Shown here: in pieces, positions 23,690 through 31,829 of the stretch
Numbering within the stretch: the first letter of the stretch is position 1
Layout: every line of letters begins with the position of its first letter
NCBI GenBank assembly: GCA_036641395.1
Contig: JAVWEY010000005.1
Location: 1-50,805, forward strand
Reading direction: 5' to 3'
Source: JAVXTH01 sp036641395
GTDB lineage: Bacteria; Bacillota_I; Bacilli_A; Erysipelotrichales; Erysipelotrichaceae
DNA length: 50,805 nt
Translations under genes and position numbers: made by a program
The notes under the pieces: generated by a model
Database searches by the model: none
The model's input: only the letters and a program-made list of their open reading frames with translations
What the model was told of the DNA's origin: nothing

Positions 23690-25186
23690 ATGAATGATGT
23701 TTTATTAGAAATGAAAAACATTAGTAAAGAATTTCCAGGTGTTAAAGCACTTGATGATGTTTCATTAACGGTAAAAAAAGGAACGGTTCATGCCCTCATG
23801 GGGGAAAATGGAGCAGGTAAATCGACGCTGATGAAATGCTTATTTGGAATGTATTCCAAAGATGCTGGTACAATTATTCTTGAAGGAAACCAGATTAACT
23901 TTAAGAACTCTAAAGATGCACTGGAACATGGTGTTGCTATGGTTCATCAAGAACTAAATCAAGCTTTAAAGCGCAATGTCATGGATAATATATGGTTGGG
24001 AAGATATCCGACAAAGTTTAAATTAATGACTTCAGAATCACAGATGTATAAAGATACTATGGCTATATTTGAAGATTTGGGGATTCAAGTAAATCCGAAA
24101 AAGATTATGAGTACAATGCCAGTATCAAATCGACAAATGGTTGAAATTGCGAAAGCAGTATCTTACCATTCAAAGATTATTGTATTTGATGAACCGACTT
24201 CTTCGATGAATGAACAAGAAGTAGAACATTTATTTAAGATTATTAATATGTTACGAGATCGTGGGTGTGGCATAATTTATATTTCTCATAAAATGGAAGA
24301 AATTCTACAAATATCAGATGAAGTAACAATAATGCGTGATGGTAAATGGGTGGATACACAACCAGCAAAAGCATTAACAATGGATAAGATTATTAAACTT
24401 ATGGTTGGTCGAGAATTAACTAATCGTTTCCCACCAAAAACAAATGTCGTGGGCGATATGGTCTTAGAAGTTGAAAAGTTAAATGGACTATATAATAATA
24501 TTAGAGATGTTTCATTTAATGTTAAACGGGGAGAAATTTTAGGTATTTCTGGGCTCGATGGGGCTGGAAGAACAGAAGTATTAGAGACTTTATTTGGCAT
24601 TATGTCAAAGAAGTCAGGTATCATTAAACTTAATAATAAGGTAATTAATAATAAGTCTTCTAGAGAAGCAGTTAAAAATGGGTTTGCATTATTAACGGAA
24701 GAGAGAAGAGCAACTGGTATTTTCAGTATTTTGACAATTGAAGAGAATACAACAATTTCTAATTTAAAACAATATTTAAAGCATCATTTATATTTAGATC
24801 ATAAACAGATGAGAGCCGATACTAGTTGGGCAATTAATTCATTAAGTATTAAAACGCCATCTTCAAAGACACAGATTCGTTCTCTATCAGGAGGAAATCA
24901 ACAGAAGGTAATTATCGGTCGATGGTTATTAACGAATCCTGAAATACTTTTATTAGATGAACCAACTCGAGGAATTGATGTTGGTGCTAAGTATGAAATT
25001 TATCAGTTGATCATTGAATTAGCAAGTAAAGGTAAATCGGTTATTATGGTTTCATCGGAAATGCCTGAATTATTAGGAGTCTGCGATCGAATTCTAGTTA
25101 TGTCAGGAGGACGCTTAGCAGGTGAAGTTGACTGTGCTAATACAAGTCAAGAAGATATTATGAAACTAGCAACAAGATATGTGTAA
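23690..25186 (+). CDS. mglA: Galactose ABC transporter ATPase (two ATP-binding domains)
   Basis: 498 residues with two ABC modules. In the first, Walker A is GENGAGKST near 41 and Walker B IIVFDEPTSSM. In the second, the Walker A position reads GLDGAGRTE, which is the usual degenerate form in this family, with signature LSGGNQQKV and Walker B ILLLDEPTRGID. It energises import with MglB and MglC. ATG 23690 has AAGGAGTG before it; an in-frame GTG at 23681 is inside that site. mglC starts 15 bases after its stop. Confidence 0.94.
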   Translation: MNDVLLEMKNISKEFPGVKALDDVSLTVKKGTVHALMGENGAGKSTLMKCLFGMYSKDAGTIILEGNQINFKNSKDALEHGVAMVHQELNQALKRNVMDNIWLGRYPTKFKLMTSESQMYKDTMAIFEDLGIQVNPKKIMSTMPVSNRQMVEIAKAVSYHSKIIVFDEPTSSMNEQEVEHLFKIINMLRDRGCGIIYISHKMEEILQISDEVTIMRDGKWVDTQPAKALTMDKIIKLMVGRELTNRFPPKTNVVGDMVLEVEKLNGLYNNIRDVSFNVKRGEILGISGLDGAGRTEVLETLFGIMSKKSGIIKLNNKVINNKSSREAVKNGFALLTEERRATGIFSILTIEENTTISNLKQYLKHHLYLDHKQMRADTSWAINSLSIKTPSSKTQIRSLSGGNQQKVIIGRWLLTNPEILLLDEPTRGIDVGAKYEIYQLIIELASKGKSVIMVSSEMPELLGVCDRILVMSGGRLAGEVDCANTSQEDIMKLATRYV

Positions 25187-25201
25187 AGGAGAGGTAGAAA
25201 T

Positions 25202-26275
25202 ATGACAAAATTTTTAAGTAGAATAACGCAACCATATCAAGATTTTAAAGCGATGAATCAGCAAGATAAGTCAGCTTATATAAAAGAATTTTTAATTAAT
25301 AATTCTTTATACATCTTTATGATCATTGCGATTATAGGTATACAATTTGTAAGTCCAATGTTTTTATCAAAAGATTCAATTATTAATATTATTTCATTAT
25401 CAGCTGCTAACTTACCAATTGCATTAGGTATTGCTGGTTGTATAGTACTTACTGGTACTGATTTATCAGCAGGTAGAATTGTAGGTTTAACAGCCTGTGT
25501 TGCAGCTAGTTTACTTCAAGCAAGTGGTTATGCGAATAAAATGTTTGCCGATTTAGCTACAATGCCAATTTTATTTGTTTTGGTAATTGTACTTGCAATT
25601 GGTGCTTTTGCGGGTTTCATTAATGGTTTTTGTGTAGCAAAGTTCAGTTTGCATCCATTTATCGTTACTTTGGCAACTCAATTAATCGTTTATGGTTTAT
25701 TGTTAATGTATTTAATGATTGGGGCTAACAATGGTCAATCAATTTCAGGATTAGATCCAGGTTTCTCAAGTGTAATTACCGGCTCAATCATTGCGATTGA
25801 TGGAAAAGGGATACCAAACTTTGTTTGGTATGCGCTAATCATTACAGTAATTATGTGGTTTATTTGGAATAAAACAAAATTTGGAAAGAATATGTTTGCT
25901 GTTGGTTCAAATCCAGAAGCTGCCAATGTATCGGGAGTTAATGTTGGTAGAACAATTATTTTAGTCTTCGTTTTAGCTGGTGTTATGTATGGTGTTACAG
26001 GCTTTATTGAATCAGCGAGAATTGGATCAAATACGGCTGCTACTGGTTTGAACTATGAACTAGATGCGATTGCTGCCTGTGTTATTGGTGGTGTATCATT
26101 CGTTGGTGGTATTGGTAAGATTCGTGGTGTTATCATCGGAGTTGTATTATTGCGTTTGATTTTCGTAGGCTTAACTTTCTTAAGTATTGATGCGAATATG
26201 CAATATATTATTAAAGGACTTATTATCTTAATCGCTTGTGCGGTTGATATGCGTAAATATTTAGTAAGGAAGTAA
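25202..26275 (+). CDS. mglC: Galactose ABC transporter permease
   Basis: 357 residues, about nine or ten membrane helices, BPD_transp_2 family. Family segments are SAANLPIALGIAGCIVLTGTDLSAGRIVGL, FINGFCVAKFSLHPFIVTLATQLIVYGL, and the loop AVGSNPEAANVSGVNVGR that contacts MglA. The N-terminal 35 residues are an extended charged cytoplasmic arm, as in other Bacillota MglC. AGGAGAGG precedes the ATG. The repeat protein gene begins four bases after its stop. Confidence 0.94.
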   Translation: MTKFLSRITQPYQDFKAMNQQDKSAYIKEFLINNSLYIFMIIAIIGIQFVSPMFLSKDSIINIISLSAANLPIALGIAGCIVLTGTDLSAGRIVGLTACVAASLLQASGYANKMFADLATMPILFVLVIVLAIGAFAGFINGFCVAKFSLHPFIVTLATQLIVYGLLLMYLMIGANNGQSISGLDPGFSSVITGSIIAIDGKGIPNFVWYALIITVIMWFIWNKTKFGKNMFAVGSNPEAANVSGVNVGRTIILVFVLAGVMYGVTGFIESARIGSNTAATGLNYELDAIAACVIGGVSFVGGIGKIRGVIIGVVLLRLIFVGLTFLSIDANMQYIIKGLIILIACAVDMRKYLVRK

Positions 26276-26279
26276 TTTA

Positions 26280-26855
26280 ATGGAAAAAGATAATGGTAAG
26301 AAAGTCAAAAATTGGGGAACTGGTGGAGGAATGTATCGAGGCGTAAAAGCTTCGGTAAAAACATTAAATGTAATCATTGTCGTTTTAATGATTATTTTGG
26401 TTTGTGTTGTTCTTTATCTTTCAAAGACTGGTTCTTATTCTGCAACGTTTGACACCTTTGGTGGAGATAAAATTGAAAGCAACCATTATCAATATGGTGA
26501 TAAGATACAAGTAGAAAAACCAAGCAAAACAGGTTACATATTCGCTGGATGGTATCAAGATCCAGATTTGAATAAAAAATGGAATCTTAAAAAGGATATA
26601 ATAAAAGAAAGTGTTACACTTTATGCAAAATGGCGTCCATCATCCATTCATATCCTCCTTGATGTAGCGGGTGGTGAACTGCAAAATCCTATCAATGAAA
26701 TTAATATCCTTTTTCATGATCCCTATGGTGAATTACCAATCCCAACAAAAACTGGTTCGATATTTGTTGGTTGGATGTTTAACAATGAATTCATTAAAAA
26801 AGATACACTTGTTTTAATGAATGGAGAACATACTTTAAAAGCTATATATAAATAA
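26280..26855 (+). CDS. Membrane-anchored InlB B-repeat (Listeria-Bacteroides repeat) protein
   Basis: 191 residues. One membrane helix (about 36-58, VIIVVLMIILVCVVLYLS) leaves a short basic cytoplasmic tail and an outside part made of two InlB-type B repeats: one is near-canonical (SATFDTFGG ... GYIFAGWYQDPDLNKKW ... VTLYAKW, about 63-121), the second is diverged (GSIFVGWMFNNEF ... HTLKAIYK). These beta-grasp repeats occur in surface proteins and mediate contact with other molecules. It is the last gene of the mgl operon, four bases after mglC, so it may be a transport- or sugar-related surface part; nothing more can be inferred. Confidence 0.8.
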   Translation: MEKDNGKKVKNWGTGGGMYRGVKASVKTLNVIIVVLMIILVCVVLYLSKTGSYSATFDTFGGDKIESNHYQYGDKIQVEKPSKTGYIFAGWYQDPDLNKKWNLKKDIIKESVTLYAKWRPSSIHILLDVAGGELQNPINEINILFHDPYGELPIPTKTGSIFVGWMFNNEFIKKDTLVLMNGEHTLKAIYK

Positions 26856-26856
26856 C

Positions 26857-26886
26857 AAAAAGGTACCTTTCATTGGTACCTTTTTA
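26857..26886 (+). terminator. Intrinsic terminator of the gal-mgl region
   Basis: Stem AAAAAGGTACC/GGTACCTTTTT with a seven-base loop ending in a T-run. It lies directly after the repeat protein gene and closes the operon. Confidence 0.9.
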
Positions 26887-26933
26887 TCTCCATTATAAGG
26901 GATTGATATTGTTTTTCAATCAAATAGAAAGCA

Positions 26934-26961
26934 TAAAAAAAACACCCTAAACATAGGGTGT
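26934..26961 (-). terminator. Terminator of tRNA-Asn
   Basis: Minus-strand stem ACACCCTA/TAGGGTGT with a four-base loop, followed by T residues (A-run 26935-26942 on the plus strand). Confidence 0.85.
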
Positions 26962-26971
26962 AATCGTAAAC

Positions 26972-27047
26972 TGGCGCCTAAAACAGGACTCGAACCTGTG
27001 ACCGTTCGGTTAACAGCCGAATGCTCTACCAACTGAGCTATTTAGGC
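26972..27047 (-). tRNA. tRNA-Asn (anticodon GTT)
   Basis: 76 bases including encoded CCA. Acceptor GCCTAAA/TTTAGGC pairs fully; the anticodon loop is CTGTTAA with GTT; the T-arm ACAGG-TTCGAGT-CCTGT is standard; discriminator base G is as expected for Asn. Followed by its own terminator. Confidence 0.95.
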
Positions 27048-27186
27048 AAGCGCTCAATTATAATACCATAAGAATACATTAAATTCAATATGTTTTAATA
27101 TAATAATTCAAATTAAATAATTCAATAAAAATCCTCAAACAATCAAATATAATGTATAATATTTTAGTAAGAATGTGAGGGTTAAT

Positions 27187-27582
27187 ATGAAAGAAATTAT
27201 CGTAGGTTCAACCTTTAAACTTAGTACTATGGTTGATGAAAGTAACACAGCAAAAAAAGTAGGTAGTGGTGATATCGATGTTTTTGGAACACCGATGATG
27301 ATTGCATTAATGGAAGATGCGGCAAGACGTGCTTTAGCACCTTTTCTAGAAGAGGAAGAAACAAGCGTTGGAATAAATGTATCAATTACTCATGATGCTG
27401 CTACACCGCTTCAAATGATGGTATATGCAACAGCAACTATAAGCGAAGTACATAAAAGAATTATCAGTTTTGAAATAAGTGCAGAAGATGAAAAAGGTGC
27501 TATTGGTAAAGGAACACACCAAAGAGCTGTTGTTTTAAAAGATAAGTTTATAAGACGTGCTGAAGAAAAGAAATTAATGTAA
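27187..27582 (+). CDS. Hotdog-fold thioesterase (fluoroacetyl-CoA thioesterase-like)
   Basis: 131 residues, one hotdog domain. DIDVFGTPMMIALMEDAARRAL corresponds to the helix with the catalytic Glu of FlK-type thioesterases, and VGINVSITHDAATPLQMMVYATATI to the strand and loop with the His. The ending GKGTHQRAVV is conserved in the family. It hydrolyses an acyl-CoA; the natural substrate of the chromosomal Bacillota members is unknown. ATG 27187 has GTGAGGG before it. Single gene, closed by a strong terminator. Confidence 0.85.
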   Translation: MKEIIVGSTFKLSTMVDESNTAKKVGSGDIDVFGTPMMIALMEDAARRALAPFLEEEETSVGINVSITHDAATPLQMMVYATATISEVHKRIISFEISAEDEKGAIGKGTHQRAVVLKDKFIRRAEEKKLM

Positions 27583-27583
27583 G

Positions 27584-27611
27584 AAATGCCCAGATGAATG
27601 GGCATTTTTTA
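27584..27611 (+). terminator. Intrinsic terminator after the thioesterase gene
   Basis: AAATGCCCA/TGGGCATTT stem with a six-base loop, running into a T-run. Confidence 0.9.
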
Positions 27612-27793
27612 TAACGCTTTAGCAATGTATTCATGAAAAATCTTTATTGTAGAATAAAAGTGTAGTCATTCAAAATGTAACAATACTAAAGGATATTCAA
27701 GGAAGGATACAAACATTTTGTAGAGTATTCTTGCATAAAGACTGTAACGGATTTTTATAGTTGTTACTCTCTTTTCTGCTTGTAACGAATCAG

Positions 27794-27822
27794 TTGAATC
27801 GTTATTTACTTCGTGCTAAAAT
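27794..27822 (+). promoter_or_regulatory. Promoter in the gene-free stretch
   Basis: -35 TTGAAT (27794-27799), a 17-bp spacer and -10 TAAAAT (27817-27822) preceded by TGC (extended -10). The inverted repeat TAACGA/TCGTTA (27783-27804) overlaps the -35, a possible operator. Confidence 0.6.
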
Positions 27823-27828
27823 AAAACC

Positions 27829-27976
27829 GAGAAAGTTTTCAAAGGAGGTATTGGTGATGGGAATTTGGATGCAACGGCGCTTGCGTTGTCTATAATCCGA
27901 GTATAGTCCAAACACAACTTGGTGTAGTAAATATCAGATTGCATTCTGTAACCAAAAGTACATACTTTTGGTTACA
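27829..27976 (+). ncRNA. Candidate structured RNA with a tiny ORF, unknown class
   Basis: Downstream of the promoter, AAAGGAGGT (27841-27849) is followed 7 bases later by a 12-codon ORF (27857-27895, MGIWMQRRLRCL). The same bases can fold into a three-way junction: TTTGGA 27864-27869 with TCCAAA 27907-27912, CAACG 27872-27876 with CGTTG 27884-27888, and CTATA 27890-27894 with TATAG 27902-27906. A perfect 14-bp hairpin follows (27947-27960 with 27963-27976). ATGCAA (27869-27874) could instead pair with TTGCAT (27939-27944). I do not recognise the family. No plus-strand gene lies downstream for 3.8 kb. Confidence 0.4.
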
Positions 27977-28044
27977 AGAAGATTAGAAAAAAAGGCAATT
28001 AAATTTCTGTTATAACTAGTTAGAATGTTTTTATATTCATTCAT

Positions 28045-28073
28045 ATAAAAAATGCCCTGTTTTCAGGGCATTT
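28045..28073 (-). terminator. Terminator of the ABC exporter operon
   Basis: Stem AAATGCCCTG with CAGGGCATTT and a four-base loop. On the minus strand it is followed by T residues (A-run 28047-28052 on the plus strand). Confidence 0.85.
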
Positions 28074-28080
28074 GTCATAT

Positions 28081-29877
28081 TTATTCATCTAATAAATTTG
28101 CATTCTTGGCAAATTGTGAATTATAGAGTTTTTCATAAAAACCTTTCTTTAATATAAGTTCATCATGAGTTCCAGATTCAACAATATCACCTTCATTGAT
28201 AACTAATATTAAATCAGCTGAACGAATCGTTGATAATCGATGAGCAATGACAAAACTAGTTCTACCTTTCATAATGTTCTTCATTGCCTCTTGTAACATT
28301 AATTCCAAGCGGGTATCAACTGAACTAGTAGCTTCATCAAGAATTAATATTTGTGGGTCTTTTAAAATTGCCCGAGCAATCGTTAATAATTGTTTTTCAC
28401 CTTGAGAAATATTACTTCCTTCTTCATTGATGAACATATCATAACCATCTGGTAGGGTACGAATAAAGTGATGAACATTTGCGGTCTTAGCAGCAGCTAT
28501 GACTTCATCCTTACGAGCATTTAAGCGACCATAACGAATGTTATCATAAATAGTACCTGAAAATAACCAAGTATCTTGTAGTACCATACCAAAGATACTT
28601 CTTAAATCTTCACGTTTCATATCCCTAATATCAATACCATCAATCTTAATGCTCCCACCTAAAACATCATAAAATCTCATTAATAAATTAATTAAAGTTG
28701 TTTTTCCAGCACCAGTAGGACCAACAATCGCAACCATTTGACCGCTCTTCACTTCAATATTTAAATCCTTAATTAAAGCTTCATGATAATAAGAAAAAGC
28801 AACATGTTCAAAACTTACATTTCCGTAAACTGGATTAAGTTTTTTAAGTTGATTTGATTCTTTTACTTCCTCTTCCTCATCTAATATTTCAAAGACTCTT
28901 CCCATCGCCGCAAAAGCCGATTGAATTTGAGAAGATAGTTGCGATACTTGGGTAATTGGATCATTGATTTGCCAAATATATCGAACAAATGCTTGTAAAC
29001 TACCAACCATAATAATACCTTCAATCGCATAAGATGTACCTACAACACCAATTGTACCAATAATTAAATAAGTTACTAATGAAATAATCGGTGACATCGT
29101 AGATGACATAAATTGTGCTTTAAAAGCATTCTTTCTTAGATTCTCATTTAAACTTCTAAATTTATGAATCGAAACATCTTGTTTATTATAAAGAATAATT
29201 TCATTAAAGCCTGTATACATTTCAGTAATGGCACCATTTAATTCACCTAAGGCTTTTTGTTGAGCTTTAAACTTAGATTGACTATGCGAAACGATAACCT
29301 TAGATATAATTAAGGATAAAGGAATAATTAATAAGGCAATCAGCGTCATTGTCACATTGATCATCAACATCATACTTATCGCAAAGACAAGCGTTAAGAC
29401 ACCACTGATTACTTGATTAAAGGATTGTTGAAGGGCATTGGATACCGCATCAATATCATTGGTAATACGACTTAATACATCACCAAATTGATGATTATCA
29501 AAGTATCTTACGGGTAAACGACGAATCTTATTTTGAAGGGCATTACGTAAATCATGCATTGCATTTTGAATCGATTCACATAAGAAACGAACACTTAACA
29601 TTTGCGCAATTGTTTTAATACTATAAATAATAAGTAAAAGAATTCCAATTTGAATAATCTTATCAAAATTTACACCAGCATTTTCCACTTTGTTGTAAAT
29701 ATCCATGGCATCACTTGCAAGTTGAGAGGTTACCATACCTTCAATGGTAGGGGCTAGGGTCATCATAAAGTTGGTGATGACAATCATCATAATCGCAAAT
29801 AAGAAGGCCCATTTATATGGCTTAATAAAAGGTGATAAGGCTTTAATACTCTTTTTAAAGTTATATTTCTTATTCAT
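28081..29877 (-). CDS. ABC exporter subunit B (fused permease-ATPase)
   Basis: 598 residues. Six-helix ABC membrane domain (about 20-320), then an ATPase: Walker A GPTGAGKTT, Q-loop MVLQDTWLF, signature ISQGEKQ (not LSGGQ), Walker B ILILDEATSSVD with the catalytic Glu present, and His in IAHRLST. Together with the gene 8 bases upstream in overlap it forms a heterodimeric multidrug-type exporter (LmrCD/BmrCD-like). This subunit provides the intact catalytic Walker B, while the other gives the intact signature. The substrate cannot be read from the sequence. Confidence 0.92.
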   Translation of the reverse strand: MNKKYNFKKSIKALSPFIKPYKWAFLFAIMMIVITNFMMTLAPTIEGMVTSQLASDAMDIYNKVENAGVNFDKIIQIGILLLIIYSIKTIAQMLSVRFLCESIQNAMHDLRNALQNKIRRLPVRYFDNHQFGDVLSRITNDIDAVSNALQQSFNQVISGVLTLVFAISMMLMINVTMTLIALLIIPLSLIISKVIVSHSQSKFKAQQKALGELNGAITEMYTGFNEIILYNKQDVSIHKFRSLNENLRKNAFKAQFMSSTMSPIISLVTYLIIGTIGVVGTSYAIEGIIMVGSLQAFVRYIWQINDPITQVSQLSSQIQSAFAAMGRVFEILDEEEEVKESNQLKKLNPVYGNVSFEHVAFSYYHEALIKDLNIEVKSGQMVAIVGPTGAGKTTLINLLMRFYDVLGGSIKIDGIDIRDMKREDLRSIFGMVLQDTWLFSGTIYDNIRYGRLNARKDEVIAAAKTANVHHFIRTLPDGYDMFINEEGSNISQGEKQLLTIARAILKDPQILILDEATSSVDTRLELMLQEAMKNIMKGRTSFVIAHRLSTIRSADLILVINEGDIVESGTHDELILKKGFYEKLYNSQFAKNANLLDE

Positions 29878-31603
29878 ATGCTAATTCCTCCTTACTTAAT
29901 TGGGAGGCGGCAATTTCATAATAGATTTCACAGTTTTTTAATAATTCTTGATGGGTTCCGATTCCAACAATATTACCTTCATTTAATACCACAATTTGAT
30001 TGGCATCCATAATACTAGAAATTCTTTGGGCAACTACCATAACAATTGAATCTTTGGTTTCTTTCTTTAATTCTCTTCTTAAAATGGCATCGGTACGAAA
30101 ATCTAAAGCTGAGAAACTATCATCAAAGATATAAATTTGTGGTTTACGAACAAGCGCTCTTGCAATTGATAAACGTTGTTTTTGACCACCGGATAAATTC
30201 GTTGCATTCTCGCTGATATGTTCTTGAAAACCATGTTCCTTTTCCATGATAAATTCATAAGCCTGTGCGGTGTGGCATGCATGTTCAATTTCTTCAAAAC
30301 TTGCATCTTCTTTCCCAAAGCGAATATTATCTTCAATGCTTCCGCTAAACAAGATTGCTTTTTGAGAGATGAAACCAATTTTATTTCTTAATGTTGTTAG
30401 GTCATAATCTCTAACATCGATATTATTGATTGTGATACTTCCACAACTTACATCATAAAAGCGTGGTATTAAGTTAATCAAAGTTGATTTGCCGCTTCCA
30501 GTACTTCCTATAAAAGCAATCGTTTCGCCTTTGTTAGCTTTAAAGGAGCAATCTTTTAAGACTGGTTCTTCTCCTTCACTATAAACAAAAGAAACATTAT
30601 TAAAACTAAGTGTAATATCATTTGAAATTTCATTAATTGGTTGTTGAGGATTTTTAATCGTAATATCTTGAGTTAATAGTTCTTTAATTCTCAAGGCAGA
30701 AACCCGTGCTCTAGGATACATCATAAAGACGGTACAGAATAACATCATCGAGAACATCGCATGAAATAAGTATTCCATGAAAGCGACTAGTTTACCTACT
30801 TGTAAAGCTCCTACATTAATCTTAGTTGCTGCAACCCAAAATATCGCTAGTCCTGCAAGATTCATTAACATAAAGAAAATTGGTTGGGTATAGGACATTA
30901 ATTTAAAAATACGTTTTGAATAAGTAGTATATTCTACATTTGCTCCATCAAAGCGTTTTGTTTCATGATCATCATTATTAAAAGAGCGAATAACTCTTAT
31001 ACCAGTTAAATTCTCTCTGGAAATACGGTTTAAGTAATCTAATGATTTTTGTTGATTTTCACTGATTGGTTCTGATATCTTAGCTACCCATAAAACACCT
31101 AATACAATAAACGGAATAGTAGCAGCAATAATAAGCGTTAAATCTAAAGAAGTACGAATTGTCATAATAAAACTTACAATAAACATAACTGGAGTCATAA
31201 GTGCTGTTCTAAGTAAAACATTGACAAATAATTGAATTTGAAAGGCATCGTTATTGGTTCTAGTAATTAAAGAACTAATTCCAAATTTATTATATTCACT
31301 ATGAGAATATTGTTGGGCTTTATCAAAGATATCATTACGAATATCACGGGTGATTGAAGTTGATATTTTAGCGGAACAAAAACCAAGTAGAATCGTTCCT
31401 GCAACACCTATAAAAGATATAAGGGCAATGAATAAACCCATTTGATAAATATAGTTTTTATCTTGATTTAAGACCCCAACATCAATCATTTGGGCAATGA
31501 TGGTAGGAATTCCTAATTCTACTAAAGCGAAACCAAAAACTGAAATTAAATCAATTAAAAATAGAAATTTGTAGCGTTTTAAATAACTTAAAATTAACTT
31601 CAT
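29870..31603 (-). CDS. ABC exporter subunit A (fused permease-ATPase)
   Basis: 577 residues. Membrane domain about 10-300, then Walker A GSTGSGKST, canonical signature LSGGQKQRLSIARAL, and Walker B IYIFDDSFSALD, where the catalytic Glu is replaced by Asp; the switch His is Gln (VVAQRISS). This is the degenerate-site pattern of heterodimeric exporters. First gene of the two-gene operon, overlapping the next by eight bases, with a canonical promoter about 80 bases upstream. Members often export drugs or peptides. Confidence 0.92.
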   Translation of the reverse strand: MKLILSYLKRYKFLFLIDLISVFGFALVELGIPTIIAQMIDVGVLNQDKNYIYQMGLFIALISFIGVAGTILLGFCSAKISTSITRDIRNDIFDKAQQYSHSEYNKFGISSLITRTNNDAFQIQLFVNVLLRTALMTPVMFIVSFIMTIRTSLDLTLIIAATIPFIVLGVLWVAKISEPISENQQKSLDYLNRISRENLTGIRVIRSFNNDDHETKRFDGANVEYTTYSKRIFKLMSYTQPIFFMLMNLAGLAIFWVAATKINVGALQVGKLVAFMEYLFHAMFSMMLFCTVFMMYPRARVSALRIKELLTQDITIKNPQQPINEISNDITLSFNNVSFVYSEGEEPVLKDCSFKANKGETIAFIGSTGSGKSTLINLIPRFYDVSCGSITINNIDVRDYDLTTLRNKIGFISQKAILFSGSIEDNIRFGKEDASFEEIEHACHTAQAYEFIMEKEHGFQEHISENATNLSGGQKQRLSIARALVRKPQIYIFDDSFSALDFRTDAILRRELKKETKDSIVMVVAQRISSIMDANQIVVLNEGNIVGIGTHQELLKNCEIYYEIAASQLSKEELAYE

Positions 31604-31684
31604 AAAAGCCTCCTATCAATTAATTAAAAAAAGTAAAGGATATAAATCTTCCTTATATATATGATTTTAGTTAAGATAGTAGTC

Positions 31685-31713
31685 ATACTAACATTGATTT
31701 TATCAAATGTCAA
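31685..31713 (-). promoter_or_regulatory. Promoter of the ABC exporter operon
   Basis: Minus strand: -35 TTGACA (31713-31708), 17-bp spacer, -10 TAGTAT (31690-31685). A perfect -35 suggests substantial expression. The leader would be about 75 bases. Confidence 0.75.
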
Positions 31714-31770
31714 TTTACTTAAATTAGTAAAAATAGGCAGATTAAAAGATTATTTATTTGTTAGTTAACC

Positions 31771-31800
31771 TTGTATTTGTACTTTCAGATACGTTACAAT
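31771..31800 (+). promoter_or_regulatory. Promoter of the aminotransferase operon
   Basis: -35 TTGTAT (31771-31776), 18-bp spacer, -10 TACAAT (31795-31800), about 30 bases before the start codon. Confidence 0.6.
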
Positions 31801-31829
31801 ATAAGCATATAATATAAGGAGATCATTTG

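Larger units (their letters stand above)
27612..28044 (+). other. Gene-free stretch rich in RNA-like inverted repeats
   Basis: About 430 bases with no normal-sized gene. The left part has CAAAATGT (27671-27678) pairing with ACATTTTG (27713-27720) and AATACT (27682-27687) pairing with AGTATT (27724-27729); the order is that of a pseudoknot. GTAAC/GTTAC (27734-27757) follows. TAACGA (27783-27788) and TCGTTA (27799-27804) form an inverted repeat across a -35 box. The right part is a promoter and candidate RNA, given separately. No transposase remnant or tRNA was seen. Confidence 0.5.

Noticed and set aside
27947..27976. Perfect 14-bp hairpin read as an intrinsic terminator
   Set aside because: No T-tract follows on either strand; kept as part of the candidate RNA only.
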